The translations under genes were made by a program, and so were the position numbers. Of a DNA stretch of 64,000 nucleotides, positions 15,657 through 25,186 are shown one piece after another. Position 1 is the stretch's first letter; every line of letters begins with the position of its first letter. The notes below the pieces were generated by a model. That model was not told the DNA's origin. It was given only the letters and a program-made list of their open reading frames with translations, and did not search any database. The DNA comes from Synergistaceae bacterium UBA6101. Lineage in GTDB: Bacteria > Synergistota > Synergistia > Synergistales > Synergistaceae. The stretch is from NCBI GenBank assembly GCA_002428495.1, contig DIWR01000024.1, forward strand, positions 135,370-199,369, given 5' to 3'.

Positions 15657-15909
15657 ACTTACCTTCACACTTTACGCATGGGAAGACTATCTCTACTGGC
15701 AGATCCAGGATAAAAAGACCTTAAAACGAATCAATACGCTGCTTAAAGATATCGACCGGAACGGTAGTGAGGGCATAGGCAAGCCCGAGCCTTTAAAAGA
15801 CTGTGATGGCTGCTGGAGTCGTCGCATTGATGACGTAAATCGTCTCGTATACAGGTTATCTGATTATGAGATAGAAATAATTCAGTGCAAAGGTCATTAC
15901 ACCGATTGA
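15649..15909 (+). CDS. yoeB: Txe/YoeB-family mRNA interferase toxin
   Basis: 86 residues with a GTG start inside the antitoxin gene. WEDYLYWQ, the GIGKPEPLKD segment with the catalytic Glu, WSRRIDDVNRLVYRL with the catalytic Arg, and a terminal KGHY with the catalytic His match the YoeB fold. YoeB toxins bind the ribosome A site and cut mRNA after start codons. YoeB usually pairs with YefM (Phd fold). Here the partner is a RelB/DinJ ribbon-helix-helix protein, a common but mixed pairing. Confidence 0.9.
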   Translation: MRKLTFTLYAWEDYLYWQIQDKKTLKRINTLLKDIDRNGSEGIGKPEPLKDCDGCWSRRIDDVNRLVYRLSDYEIEIIQCKGHYTD

Positions 15910-15914
15910 AATGT

Positions 15915-16035
15915 AAACAGCCCAGAGGCTGCAAATCCCCCACGGATGCACTCTCCGCCCGCCTTAACCACCGCTTGCCAACTGCTTGCCTACGCTTGCC
16001 AATTGCTTGACGCCGGTGCTCTCCCCGGCCGCTTT
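15915..16035. repeat. Partial hairpin unit plus GCTTGCC array
   Basis: A hairpin CAGCC with GGCTG starts 8 bp after the toxin stop. A GCACTCTCCGCCCGCC block, four GCTTGCC-like heptamers at 10-bp steps, and the closing GCCGGTGC with CCGGC follow. Confidence 0.7.
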
Positions 16036-16053
16036 TACTACCATTGGGACTTT

Positions 16054-16121
16054 GCGACAATACGCAAGTGATCCCCTTTCTAATGACAGGGACCGATCTC
16101 TACCATCGGTCCCTGTTTTTT
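16054..16121 (+). terminator. Strong intrinsic terminator, possibly the end of a small RNA
   Basis: An 11-bp stem (16087-16097 with 16105-16115), a 7-base loop and TTTTTT. A small hairpin TTGCG/CGCAA (about 16054-16069) lies just upstream. The layout parallels the small RNA at 14529-14620 (both have CAGGGACC entering the terminator). It may end the toxin-antitoxin transcript or a related RNA; no clear promoter is seen in front of it. Confidence 0.72.
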
Positions 16122-16244
16122 CTTTTCCGGCTAAAGCATTTCCGCTCTTTCGAAAACAGTTCCAATTGCAGATGTATAAAAAACCGGCTGCGTGTTGAGC
16201 AACCGGAAATTACAGTTGATTCAATTATTTTTACAGTTCGTTAT

Positions 16245-16472
16245 CTAACCTTTCGGCGGGTATGGGTCATTGCCGTAGGAGTCCCTCTCTCGAATTCTTC
16301 CGTCTGGTCTGTGGATAATTACGTCAGATTTCACATCTTTAGCGATTTCTTTCGCTTTAAGAATAGCTTCTCGCTGTGTATCTGCATGGGCAAGAGGAGA
16401 GGGGTTACCTTCTTGCATAACGCGCCAATCTTTTTGTTCCTGTTTTTTTGTTACATGAACATGATTTCCCAT
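16245..16472 (-). CDS. DUF2188-family small protein
   Basis: 75 residues from an ATG with AAAGGAG 8 bp upstream. The sequence HVHVTKKQEQKDWRVMQEGN, then HADTQREAILKAKEIAKD, and VIIHRPDGRIRERDSYGNDP is the classic DUF2188 pattern: a short sheet-helix-sheet fold in which the final strand reads HRPDGRI. The function is unknown. Members turn up in mobile and defence regions. Here it lies on the same strand as, and downstream of, the BREX operon, next to another small gene. Confidence 0.85.
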   Translation of the reverse strand: MGNHVHVTKKQEQKDWRVMQEGNPSPLAHADTQREAILKAKEIAKDVKSDVIIHRPDGRIRERDSYGNDPYPPKG

Positions 16473-16543
16473 TTTACCAACTCCTTTTAATATTTTTAAA
16501 AGGAGATGCAACCGCAAAAATCATCTCCGACCGATAAGATCCC

Positions 16544-16681
16544 TTAAAGCTCTACAGGAATCCTAAATGCTCTTTTGCCATAATTGACAGCGTAGATCTT
16601 CCTGCCATCTGGCAAAGTTATGCTCGATCTAAAAATGTAATTCGTAATTTCTTCGGCATCCTTTGTTTCAATATTTGACAA
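16544..16681 (-). CDS. Small protein of unknown function (45 aa)
   Basis: A TTG start with GGGGGG 8 bp upstream. The sequence begins with SNIETKDAEEITNYIFRSS and continues TLPDGRKIYAVNYGKRAFRI, ending PVEL. The part from LPDGRK resembles a short beta hairpin. I do not know the family. It is too short for strong statistics, but residue composition and the ribosome site are convincing, and it lies 71 bp upstream of the DUF2188 gene on the same strand. Confidence 0.5.
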   Translation of the reverse strand: MSNIETKDAEEITNYIFRSSITLPDGRKIYAVNYGKRAFRIPVEL

Positions 16682-16730
16682 AAAAACACCCCCCTTCAAA
16701 TTGGCCAAGTAAAAATGAGCCTATAGATCC

Positions 16731-16759
16731 TTGAAGGAAAAGATTAAGCAGGGTATAAT
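16731..16759 (+). promoter_or_regulatory. Promoter facing the 3' end of the BREX operon
   Basis: TTGAAG at 16731-16736, 17-bp spacer, TATAAT at 16754-16759. Transcription from here would run convergently into 17081 and produce RNA antisense to the end of the BREX operon. The interval 16760-16975 contains a broken frame (NFAVYPYPTFLQEQNVIEGG and more) without a start codon. Confidence 0.55.
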
Positions 16760-16975
16760 ACCATAACATCACTTGGTAATTTTGCGGTTTACCCGTACCC
16801 AACCTTTCTTCAAGAGCAGAATGTCATTGAAGGCGGTACCTTTTTGGCTTTCTGCTCTGTATTATAATAACATAAAAATCCATATCAGTAAGTGGCAAAC
16901 ACTATATAAGATAGAATCTTATCCACCAAGCACTACATATTGTGTGGTTATCTATGTGGATATTAGTGGGGTACT

Positions 16976-17089
16976 ATGGGATGTAAAAATTTAAGCGGTG
17001 ATTTTGTTCAGTTTTATAGAGGAAAAGGTGCTCAACTTGAGAAGGCGAAGTCTTCATTTTTGCACGGCATGTATAATTTCTTAGAATAA
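16976..17089 (+). CDS. Possible 37-aa protein, convergent with BREX
   Basis: An ATG with TGGGG four bases upstream encodes MGCKNLSGDFVQFYRGKGAQ, then LEKAKSSFLHGMYNFLE. Its stop overlaps the stop of the last BREX-strand gene by several bases. The residue usage looks protein-like, but the frame is short and no family is recognised. It could be the tail of a decayed gene. Confidence 0.33.
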   Translation: MGCKNLSGDFVQFYRGKGAQLEKAKSSFLHGMYNFLE

Positions 17090-17278
17090 TTTACAGCCTT
17101 GTGCCTTAAATTCCTCGGCCATTCCAAGCAGAACATCAGCATCGACTTCTAAATGTTCACATAAGCAGCTTAGGCAATAATAAATTTCCGCGTCCCTGTT
17201 CAAAAGTTTTTTGGTAAGGCCTATCTCGTTAATATCTAAATTTTCTTTTCCGCAAACGTAACAAATCTTTCCACCCAT
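17081..17278 (-). CDS. Small four-cysteine, probably zinc-binding, protein
   Basis: 65 residues from the ATG at 17278, 13 bp after the BrxL stop, with GAAGGTTG upstream. CYVCGKE near the start and YYCLSCLCEHLEV in the middle supply two CxxC pairs, as in a small treble-clef or zinc-ribbon protein. The C-terminal helix ends EEFKAQGCKLF. Similar stand-alone proteins are known in clostridia without a function. Its position as the last gene of the BREX operon suggests an accessory or regulatory role, but it may have been picked up by chance. Confidence 0.65.
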   Translation of the reverse strand: MGGKICYVCGKENLDINEIGLTKKLLNRDAEIYYCLSCLCEHLEVDADVLLGMAEEFKAQGCKLF

Positions 17279-17291
17279 TAATTCAACCTTC

Positions 17292-18773
17292 TTACTTCGG
17301 ATAGTCTGTTTTGACTGAAAAGACAGGAATATCTTTTCCTCTGTATTCTTCATCAAGGATACCGAGTTGGTATCTTATAGTGTCCCTCATTTTGTTTGCT
17401 CTATCGAGGCAATAAATTTTAAATTCTCGAGCTGTAATGTCACCATGTTCGCGTACGTTTGGGAAGAGTAATTTTAGGTATGCTGTCGCAATACGCTTTA
17501 CTGCTTCGGTGTCACGTGTATCTGCCGCTTCAGGAACTTCAATAAGCTCGTCTACGACGGCTCGATAACTCATATCATTGCGAAGCTCGTGTAGAATTGA
17601 ACAAAAATACTCTGAATTCATAGCCCATCCAGAAATTTTTAGATCATCGTTCATGCGAGGGATGTTCCATCCTTTAATAAAACCGTGAAAACGTTCAATT
17701 AGTGCTGATTCGTGGAATACCGTTGGTAATTCTTTAAACATATTACTATAGCCATCTGCCTCCATTGTTTTGTGCTTTATGTTCCCACAAAGAATAACCC
17801 CAGCTTCAGCAACTCCCTCATAATTGCCTACAGTAAAAACACCCGATTCTAAATATCCTTTAAGTGCTGCCCGCATTTCATCTACATCAGTAAAAGAAAT
17901 TGTTTGAACTTCATCTAGAGTAATAAAATCGTTTCCGGCAACTAGACCTTCTGTACGTTTTGAGATGTCGTAGAACATTTTGGCGCGACTCATAACGCCA
18001 CCGCTTGAAAGCCACCCGAAGCGGCTAACACGTCCAAACAGATACGATTTTCCAGTGCCTTTCGGTGCGAGTTCGATTAGATTTAGTCGTTTTTCTACAA
18101 AAGGAAGAAGACGTGTCAACATTGTTAGTTTTTTTTCTTCGTCCCCTAAATATCCTTCCGCATTATAGTCCACTGCGCCCAACACCACATCAATCCACTC
18201 TGAGGTACTGAACGCACTTCGAGCATCTTTGTAAAATTCAACGTCAATTTTGTAAGGGCAGAAACTCTTAAAACCAGTTAACATAATTTTGCCCCTATTT
18301 GTACCCTTTGCCTTGTTCAACGAATAATTATAATCATTGTCATCGGGGGGGCGATATCCAATCTCAATCATTCCCCATGTTTCTCTACCGCGAACCAAGT
18401 CATCTTTACAAGAATCCCACACGTTTCCTTCAATAACTGTATCCTTTCCTGACAATCCAAAGTCAGGAAGTGCAAAAGATATCTCCCCAGTTTTTATGTC
18501 AATATCCACTGAAACCTTAGCAAGAAATTTGACCCGCTCATTTTCAATGATTACTCTGTTCTTTATGGCTGTCCAATCATCTTTACGTGGTAAATAAGTG
18601 CGGATGAAACGAATCAACTCATCAGCATTAAAAGTACCATTCTCATCTTCAAATTTCTTTAATAGCCAATCTCTCATAAACGAGGGGAGGCTTAATGTAG
18701 AAAAAAGGTTGCTCTTCTTGAGATCTTTATATACCACCATCTCGTCAAAGCAATTTCTTAGTTTATCTATCAT
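17292..18773 (-). CDS. brxL: BrxL-type AAA+ protein of the BREX system
   Basis: 493 residues. Walker A APKGTGKS is at 236-243 and Walker B FITLDE at 283-288, followed by sensor-like CGNIKHK. The N-terminal 200 residues have the BrxL arrangement (MVVYKDLKKSNLFSTLSLPS, DDWTAIKNRVI, NVWDSCKDDLVRGRETWGMI). The C-terminal Lon protease-like part of longer BrxL proteins is shortened, as I remember for type 4 BREX. BrxL forms ring-shaped DNA-bound ATPases in other BREX types. The start is 11 bp after the PglZ stop. Confidence 0.88.
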   Translation of the reverse strand: MIDKLRNCFDEMVVYKDLKKSNLFSTLSLPSFMRDWLLKKFEDENGTFNADELIRFIRTYLPRKDDWTAIKNRVIIENERVKFLAKVSVDIDIKTGEISFALPDFGLSGKDTVIEGNVWDSCKDDLVRGRETWGMIEIGYRPPDDNDYNYSLNKAKGTNRGKIMLTGFKSFCPYKIDVEFYKDARSAFSTSEWIDVVLGAVDYNAEGYLGDEEKKLTMLTRLLPFVEKRLNLIELAPKGTGKSYLFGRVSRFGWLSSGGVMSRAKMFYDISKRTEGLVAGNDFITLDEVQTISFTDVDEMRAALKGYLESGVFTVGNYEGVAEAGVILCGNIKHKTMEADGYSNMFKELPTVFHESALIERFHGFIKGWNIPRMNDDLKISGWAMNSEYFCSILHELRNDMSYRAVVDELIEVPEAADTRDTEAVKRIATAYLKLLFPNVREHGDITAREFKIYCLDRANKMRDTIRYQLGILDEEYRGKDIPVFSVKTDYPK

Positions 18774-18784
18774 GAAAGTACCCC

Positions 18785-21028
18785 CTAAAATAATTCGTCA
18801 AAATCATCATTTATCTTTGCACTCTTTCCTTGAGCTTGAAATATTATCTTGTCTAATAAATCATCACCGGTATAGACGTCGGCCATATACTCCCCTGCAC
18901 GTTTAACATCAGGAAGTAATACCTTATAGTGATTATCATCAACTTTTTCTGCGGTGTAACGCTTCCCGTTCAATACAACAGAAACCTTGTCCAATAAGAC
19001 ATTTGAGAATAGTGTAATTGCTGTCCCAGTACGGAAATCAACCGTTACACTTTTTTCAACAAGTTCTACAGTTATGTGGCTATTCTTCAATGTTAATTCA
19101 ATCACCGGCACGACGACTTCTTCGAGAGAAGCTCCCCCATGTACTTCAACATTTGCAGCTCGGCTACCTTTAAAACGTCCGTAATCTGCAAGAACAAGAT
19201 AGCCATTTTCTTCTGCAGCAAAGGGCAGATCATACGGTTCAAATAATTTACAGCATCTTCCTGATCTTTCGCCCTTAGTATCCGTCTCGTACATTTCTTC
19301 TTTTCGTTTTAATACTGCTAGTCGACTCGCTCCGTGGTCGCTTAGAATGAGAAATTGTTTGTAATGTCTGAGTGCAAGTTCTGTTGCAGCTTTATCAACA
19401 ATTTTTTCAATAATTTCGAGCTCTTTTGAAAGATGTATAGGCATTATGTTGTTCTCGAAATTGTAGCCTCCGGTTTCATGATGCTTAACATTATCGAGTT
19501 CATCTGTTTTCTCTTTTCTACCCCATTCCCAATCATCGAAGAATCCACGATTTAGAGAAGTTATCGTTGGAAGTTCCGCACGCGCAATTTTAATGGAAAT
19601 AGAGAGGCCTCGAGCATGAACCAAATCTGAAATGTATGCCAAATACTCGACTCCGAGAGCATCAATCCAAAAAAGGCAAGTGTCAAATTTATCCAGTTGA
19701 TCAATTATTTCATTTCGTGTTGGTAGCCTATTAAATATGCGATTTTTTGCAAGAGAATCAACCTTTATCAAGAAACTTTCTTCAAGGATATTTGATACTT
19801 TTTGTCTTTTGTATGCTTCGAAATAGTCCGTCAGCAAATTGGATAATTCACCGCAGTTGAACACATACTGTTTCAGATATGCTGACAATGCAGGATATAT
19901 TTCAGAAAGTCTAGAAGGAATTCCATTTTTTGCAATCCATGCGATAATTTCTTCTCGTTCGGTCCTCGTGTTATCTGTCAATCTATAAATGCTTGTTGAG
20001 ATATCTTTACGGTTATTAATTACAAAATCTGCAATATCCGATTCAGGAAATTTTGATACAAGTTTTTTCCTTTCCAAATAAAATTTGTTAAAGCGTTTAT
20101 CATTAGGTTGTAAATCAATAATATCGTTTAGTACTTTGCCTCTAAAGTCTTCAAATCTTGAAGTATTATTCAAAACAAAACGCAGGTAACTATTTGACAA
20201 GGTAGATACTTTTGTTTTTAACGCAATAAAATAGAGCCAGTTTCTATACTCAAGCCCTGTTAGGCGGTTATAAAAGTTAGCTTCTAAGTCATCCTCGATA
20301 CCATAATGCTCAAAAATTTTTTCAAACGAACCTAATTGTTGCTTTATATCGGCAAGGAACTCTGTCCAATGCCTATCTTCTCCACAGGAACGCGGCAAGT
20401 AAAAACTTGGACAGGCATACTTAATTGCTTCGTAAGAATTATTAATTTTGTTAACAGGGATAATGGCATTTTCAATATTTATAGAGGTGTTCACAATTAA
20501 ATTACCAGACTCCCCGTTTTCAAGTCTTTGAAGAAGAGCTCTCAAACCAATGGTTGCATCCAACCCAGTTGTAAGAGTTGACAAAGTGATAGAAAAATTG
20601 GATTCAATATTGTCCATAATACTATAACGACGTTTGTCAAAACGAGGATCGATCTGCATTTTTTGTACGTGTGCAGACACGCTGCGCAATATTAAAACAA
20701 CCTTAGCTATTCCAACATTTTGTTCTTTAAGATGTGATAATATGTTCTTAATCTCATTGTTGCCTCTAAGCGCAAGATACTCGCCGAGTCCTATAATAGC
20801 TATTTTGAGGTCATTCTTATTTTCTCCCGCTGCCTTGATGTCCTCTAACAATTTGTCGATATCTGGCAATTTGTCCTCGTTTTGACAATAATCACTTATT
20901 TTAACAATTCTCAGTCCAAACTCTGACATTTTTTCTTTTGCATATTGATATTGATTGTCGCCAGTTACAAGAAAATATGGTAAACCAACGTCGGAGTTTA
21001 GATATTTGCTTACTTTTTCTATAGACAT
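18785..21028 (-). CDS. pglZ: PglZ-domain protein of the BREX system
   Basis: 747 residues. The alkaline-phosphatase-superfamily PglZ core shows its metal/nucleophile segment CLFWIDALGVEYL near residue 455 and the second metal motif LILSDHGASRLAVL near 560, then GGASLEEVVVPVIEL. The C-terminal 90 residues form a beta-rich tail (VSVVLNGKRYTAEKV). The first 400 residues are helical. PglZ is a core BREX protein and is thought to be a metal-dependent phosphodiesterase or cyclic-nucleotide enzyme. It starts three bases after the BrxC stop. Confidence 0.92.
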   Translation of the reverse strand: MSIEKVSKYLNSDVGLPYFLVTGDNQYQYAKEKMSEFGLRIVKISDYCQNEDKLPDIDKLLEDIKAAGENKNDLKIAIIGLGEYLALRGNNEIKNILSHLKEQNVGIAKVVLILRSVSAHVQKMQIDPRFDKRRYSIMDNIESNFSITLSTLTTGLDATIGLRALLQRLENGESGNLIVNTSINIENAIIPVNKINNSYEAIKYACPSFYLPRSCGEDRHWTEFLADIKQQLGSFEKIFEHYGIEDDLEANFYNRLTGLEYRNWLYFIALKTKVSTLSNSYLRFVLNNTSRFEDFRGKVLNDIIDLQPNDKRFNKFYLERKKLVSKFPESDIADFVINNRKDISTSIYRLTDNTRTEREEIIAWIAKNGIPSRLSEIYPALSAYLKQYVFNCGELSNLLTDYFEAYKRQKVSNILEESFLIKVDSLAKNRIFNRLPTRNEIIDQLDKFDTCLFWIDALGVEYLAYISDLVHARGLSISIKIARAELPTITSLNRGFFDDWEWGRKEKTDELDNVKHHETGGYNFENNIMPIHLSKELEIIEKIVDKAATELALRHYKQFLILSDHGASRLAVLKRKEEMYETDTKGERSGRCCKLFEPYDLPFAAEENGYLVLADYGRFKGSRAANVEVHGGASLEEVVVPVIELTLKNSHITVELVEKSVTVDFRTGTAITLFSNVLLDKVSVVLNGKRYTAEKVDDNHYKVLLPDVKRAGEYMADVYTGDDLLDKIIFQAQGKSAKINDDFDELF

Positions 21029-21031
21029 AGC

Positions 21032-24000
21032 TTATTCCCCTTCGCTTGTAATAATCTCAATTCCAACAGTCATATTGTTTTTTACAAGCCTTTTCAGGTA
21101 TAACTTAAGTTGTATGTCATCCATTTTGTCAATTTTTGAAACAGCTTTATCGCTGCCTCCGGCAAAATATTCAGCTTCAGCGAGCTGTTTAATTATTTTT
21201 GCCACGCTTGGATTTCCGCGCCAATCGTAAGTGTCAATAGTCAAGCGTTCAAGGGCATCTCTGATTTTATCCGCATTTTGAAGTAAGGATCGATATTCTC
21301 CAATGATGTCGGAAACAAAGGCTTCATTGCGTTTAGCTTGGTCGGACAAAACATCGAACAACTTCGTAGATTCTAGAAAGGCAATGGCATCCTTTATTTC
21401 TGAATCAGTCCCCCAACCTCTGTTTAATGTATCAAACGTTTTTTTAGCAATTTCGAATTCTTTTTCTTCAACGCAACAGATAATAGGGGTTCTATAAAGT
21501 CTTGACCACTCAGATGGGCTCTTTGTACCTGTTTTGTTTTTCCATAAATTAAACAATTTGGTCTTAATCTGGTTCTTTCTAAATTCTTCCGCTGATGCTT
21601 TAACCTTTGCGTTGCTTTCTGTTTTTGATAATTCAAACATACTTGTTGGAAGCTTACTTTTTATTTCTCCAATATCTGCATCGCTTAAATCTTCAAGGTA
21701 TGGTTTATATACCTCCGCAAAGATGTTCTTTTCATTGCCTAACAAGTCACGGATATCTGCAATATTATTTACTAATTCATTATGGAAGGCTTTAATTTGA
21801 TCTGGGAGAATATCTGATTGCTGATAAATTTTTATCAGTACATCAAAGACTCTTGTTAGTGATGAGAACTTTGCCTTAAAAGCCTCGTAGGAAACCCCAA
21901 TAAATTTTAGACGTTCTCGCCATTCTTTGAACGCTTCTTCTCGAGAGTGGGCATTGCTATTTAGCAGAATGTTACTCTCTTTTACAATACTGTAATCAGT
22001 TAAAAGTCTCCGTATTTCATTTTCGCCTGTCTGTTTGTCCCATAAACAAGAGTGCTTGACCTCAAACAACCGTTTAATGTCGGAAAGTAACGTGGTAGTT
22101 GCTCCAATTTCCTCGGCCAGGGAAATAATTTTACCGTTCTCAAATGATTTCAAGAATTCTCTCATGCCGTTTTGGCAGTTATCGCTAGTAAGTAATACTG
22201 AGAGTTTGTCTGAAAGTACTGGGTTGGTAATGGCAATCTTACCTATTTCAATTGCCATTTTATGAGCATCCTTTCCTTCCTTCTGAACAAGTTCGATGTA
22301 TTTCTGGACTGCATCAAAAACATGATCGTTATCGACTTCAGAAAGACACCAAACTGGCAAACCGAATCCACGCATTTTTGAATTTACAGCATTAACCGCT
22401 TGAGTTAGAGAAGAGCAGGAATTTGGGATGATTTTCCAAGCTTTTTCTGTCAGTTTATAAAATGCCATTTCTTCGGGAGTCATCTTTACGATAAATGTAG
22501 CCTTCGGATTTTTGCCAATATAGTTGCCTATCATTTCTTTTAGTTTGTCTGGCGACATTGAGTCTTGGCAACCTGTCGAGTCGCTATAACGATAAGAGTC
22601 TAAAGCATACTCCTTTAGCAAAAAACCTGTAATGAATGCTGAAAGATTACACGGAGGGAATCCATAATTTTCTTCTACAAAATCATAAATTTCACCTATT
22701 GAGATATGCCCGTCACGATCAAAAGCTTCTTCAATTAACCTGTCAACTTGAACCTTTATTTTCGAAATAGGAAGTGAAGCTGAAGCGGGTTTTTCCCAGT
22801 ATTTATCAACATTCCAAACTGTGGACAGGATGTGTCTTTCAATCCCACCTACAACTCCACTTGAATTTTGTGTAATTCCACATTTTGCTGCAGCAGAAGC
22901 ACTGGTGAGTTTCAGCTGATTTTCCGTCAGGTTGCGATTAAAATCGAAAAGACAAGAGAAACCGGCCTTCTTTTCAAAATCTGAAGTAACAATGTTTTGA
23001 AGGACACTTGACACGCTTTCTCCGTTGCTTAATTTTTCGCCTTCCTGATTCTTATATGTATATATAACGAACGGGCCATTATAGATGCGGTTCTTCCAGT
23101 TTTGGTCTAAAACATGTCGCGCCTTATCGGAATTTTCTCTTGAAGAAGTATTATTGTTGCCATTGTAATACATTGCCATAGCAGAATAATCTATGTATTG
23201 TTCGAAAGCTTCAATTCCAAGGGGTGTTGAAAGCGCATCAATAAACACAATGTTCTCATATTCTTTATTTGCCACTGCCGCCTTAATCACATTGCGGAAT
23301 TCTGCAGCTTCGGCATCATCTTTGGCAAAAGCTATAACAGCGTTAAACCGCCAACCAGTTTGTTTTTCTCGAAGTATGTTTATTGTCCGTTTAAAATCAG
23401 CAGCAGTAACAGGTGTTATCTTTCCCGTGTTCGGTTCTGATTCAAACCGCAGGCGAAGTGCGGGGGGCAACGATAACACGCTAGCAAGTCCACCCTCTGT
23501 AACTAATTTAGATGTAGTGCTACTTTGCAAAACATCTTTTTTGTGTTTATCAATTTTAGCTTGATCACCTGCAAGTACAGCAGCAACATATACATGTTGA
23601 CCTCCGCTAATCGGAGTAGAGATAATTACACTCTTTTCTTTTAAACCCTTCGCTATGTTTCTACAATTAGCTTCTAAACCGTCAATACCCTCGAAAACAT
23701 AGCTCAAGTTTTGATCCGTTGCTTTAAACAGGCCAATTGTCCCACCTAAACGTTGGTCTATCGCTTGCATCATAAGGATAGCCTTTAGAACAACTTTTTC
23801 GTCCTCCCTTAAACCCTGTTGCTGCGGGAATGTATCTAGAATAAGTCGAATATCTGAGGTTAGGTTGTCCCTGCCTTTTTCGTAGAAAAAATTCCACAAC
23901 ATGTCTACAGTAAGAAGAGGATGGTCATCTATTGGACTTGTGTTTTCTATAAACCATTGGAAAGCCTTCACTTCACTAGAGTTAGAGGACTTTATGAAAT

Positions 24001-25186
24001 CGAACATACTGCGCTGATTTGACTGAAAGGCAGAAGCGATATTTTTTAAGAGCAAGGCCGCCATTGGATGTAGTGGCATAATATCTTTCATAACCTGTGG
24101 AGAATCTATATTTGCTGTTTTCATTACTGCGTTTCTAGAGTTGTTAACACGTTTATTCAAATCATTCGCCAATAAATCCCAGTCTTCTTTTGCGGACTGT
24201 TTTACGTTAAATGCGTGACTAATAAGATTGAAAGCGATATTATCCGGTAGGGATATATTAACTGGAATAAAGCGGTCACGGACTTTCGTCCAAGTCGAAT
24301 CAGCTGTGGCAAATAGTTGTCCAGATTCGTGCGTTACCACGATAAAATAGAAAGGCTTTAGGTTCACAAGTTCGACAAGTTTCTGAAATTCTGAAAGGCT
24401 TTCACGGTTGTTCTTAAAATAGTCGGAAAACTCATCCCAGATAAAGACTATTTTAATATTATTTTTATCGATTACATCAATTAACCAATCAACAAGCCTG
24501 TCTGCGTCAATATTTAATGCGGTAACACCTTCCTTGTCGGCGAGACGAAAAATGTTGTCCATTAGTTTTTTTATTTCTTTTCCTTTGCGAAGTGTGTTCA
24601 AAACTTCGTCCGCAGTTGATTGAGAGAACAATGATGCATACTCAGTTAGCAATAATTCGTTAAGCCATCGTTTGTTGGCTGGTTTATCTATCCAAGCTAT
24701 TACACTATCTTTCAGCGTATTCTCGCCGGCATCAAGATTCCGTTCCACAAGAGCATCTTTAACGCTTTCCTGTATTGCGAGAAAAAGGTCTCGAGGCGAG
24801 CTTATGCCTCCGGAAGCGTAGCGGTGTGCGGTCACGATACCTTTTTCCTTATGTCCAAGTAGCTTTTCTAGTAGATCGGATTTCTTTTTCAAAGGCTCAT
24901 ATCGGTTCCAGTAATCACGAAGCTCCTCTTCCGGCACTTCCAGAATTTTCTTTAACGTGTATGCACACTGTGATTTACCCGTTCCATATGAACCTTCAAT
25001 CCAAAGAGAACGTTTCTCCTGTCGAGAAAGTACACGCTCCATCTTTGTCAGCATATCGATAAATGTATGGTGTGGGTAAGTTCTTGTCCAGAAATCTGGA
25101 CTTGCCGCAGCTATTGAGTAATCGTTAATCTGAGGAAAATACTGTTCGTCAATATCAAAATATTCGCGATATTTATTGTTAGACAT
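21032..25186 (-). CDS. brxC: BrxC-type large ATPase of the BREX system
   Basis: 1384 residues. Walker A GSYGTGKS is at 65-72, and a Walker B with IVFIWDEFSDYF is near 245. A long helical body follows, as in BrxC/PglY. The early DYSIAAASPDFWTRTYPHHT and PSGRD-equivalent ASGGISSPRDLFL are family-like. BrxC is essential for phage exclusion in characterised BREX systems and assembles with BrxB/PglX/PglZ. Here it overlaps brxP by 8 bp and is followed after 3 bp by pglZ, so stoichiometry is probably coupled by translation. Confidence 0.9.
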   Translation of the reverse strand: MSNNKYREYFDIDEQYFPQINDYSIAAASPDFWTRTYPHHTFIDMLTKMERVLSRQEKRSLWIEGSYGTGKSQCAYTLKKILEVPEEELRDYWNRYEPLKKKSDLLEKLLGHKEKGIVTAHRYASGGISSPRDLFLAIQESVKDALVERNLDAGENTLKDSVIAWIDKPANKRWLNELLLTEYASLFSQSTADEVLNTLRKGKEIKKLMDNIFRLADKEGVTALNIDADRLVDWLIDVIDKNNIKIVFIWDEFSDYFKNNRESLSEFQKLVELVNLKPFYFIVVTHESGQLFATADSTWTKVRDRFIPVNISLPDNIAFNLISHAFNVKQSAKEDWDLLANDLNKRVNNSRNAVMKTANIDSPQVMKDIMPLHPMAALLLKNIASAFQSNQRSMFDFIKSSNSSEVKAFQWFIENTSPIDDHPLLTVDMLWNFFYEKGRDNLTSDIRLILDTFPQQQGLREDEKVVLKAILMMQAIDQRLGGTIGLFKATDQNLSYVFEGIDGLEANCRNIAKGLKEKSVIISTPISGGQHVYVAAVLAGDQAKIDKHKKDVLQSSTTSKLVTEGGLASVLSLPPALRLRFESEPNTGKITPVTAADFKRTINILREKQTGWRFNAVIAFAKDDAEAAEFRNVIKAAVANKEYENIVFIDALSTPLGIEAFEQYIDYSAMAMYYNGNNNTSSRENSDKARHVLDQNWKNRIYNGPFVIYTYKNQEGEKLSNGESVSSVLQNIVTSDFEKKAGFSCLFDFNRNLTENQLKLTSASAAAKCGITQNSSGVVGGIERHILSTVWNVDKYWEKPASASLPISKIKVQVDRLIEEAFDRDGHISIGEIYDFVEENYGFPPCNLSAFITGFLLKEYALDSYRYSDSTGCQDSMSPDKLKEMIGNYIGKNPKATFIVKMTPEEMAFYKLTEKAWKIIPNSCSSLTQAVNAVNSKMRGFGLPVWCLSEVDNDHVFDAVQKYIELVQKEGKDAHKMAIEIGKIAITNPVLSDKLSVLLTSDNCQNGMREFLKSFENGKIISLAEEIGATTTLLSDIKRLFEVKHSCLWDKQTGENEIRRLLTDYSIVKESNILLNSNAHSREEAFKEWRERLKFIGVSYEAFKAKFSSLTRVFDVLIKIYQQSDILPDQIKAFHNELVNNIADIRDLLGNEKNIFAEVYKPYLEDLSDADIGEIKSKLPTSMFELSKTESNAKVKASAEEFRKNQIKTKLFNLWKNKTGTKSPSEWSRLYRTPIICCVEEKEFEIAKKTFDTLNRGWGTDSEIKDAIAFLESTKLFDVLSDQAKRNEAFVSDIIGEYRSLLQNADKIRDALERLTIDTYDWRGNPSVAKIIKQLAEAEYFAGGSDKAVSKIDKMDDIQLKLYLKRLVKNNMTVGIEIITSEGE

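Noticed and set aside
16800..16870. T-box riboswitch (GGTACCGCC on the minus strand)
   Set aside because: The flanking T-box consensus, the specifier loop and a terminator are missing, and the downstream genes are not amino-acid related.
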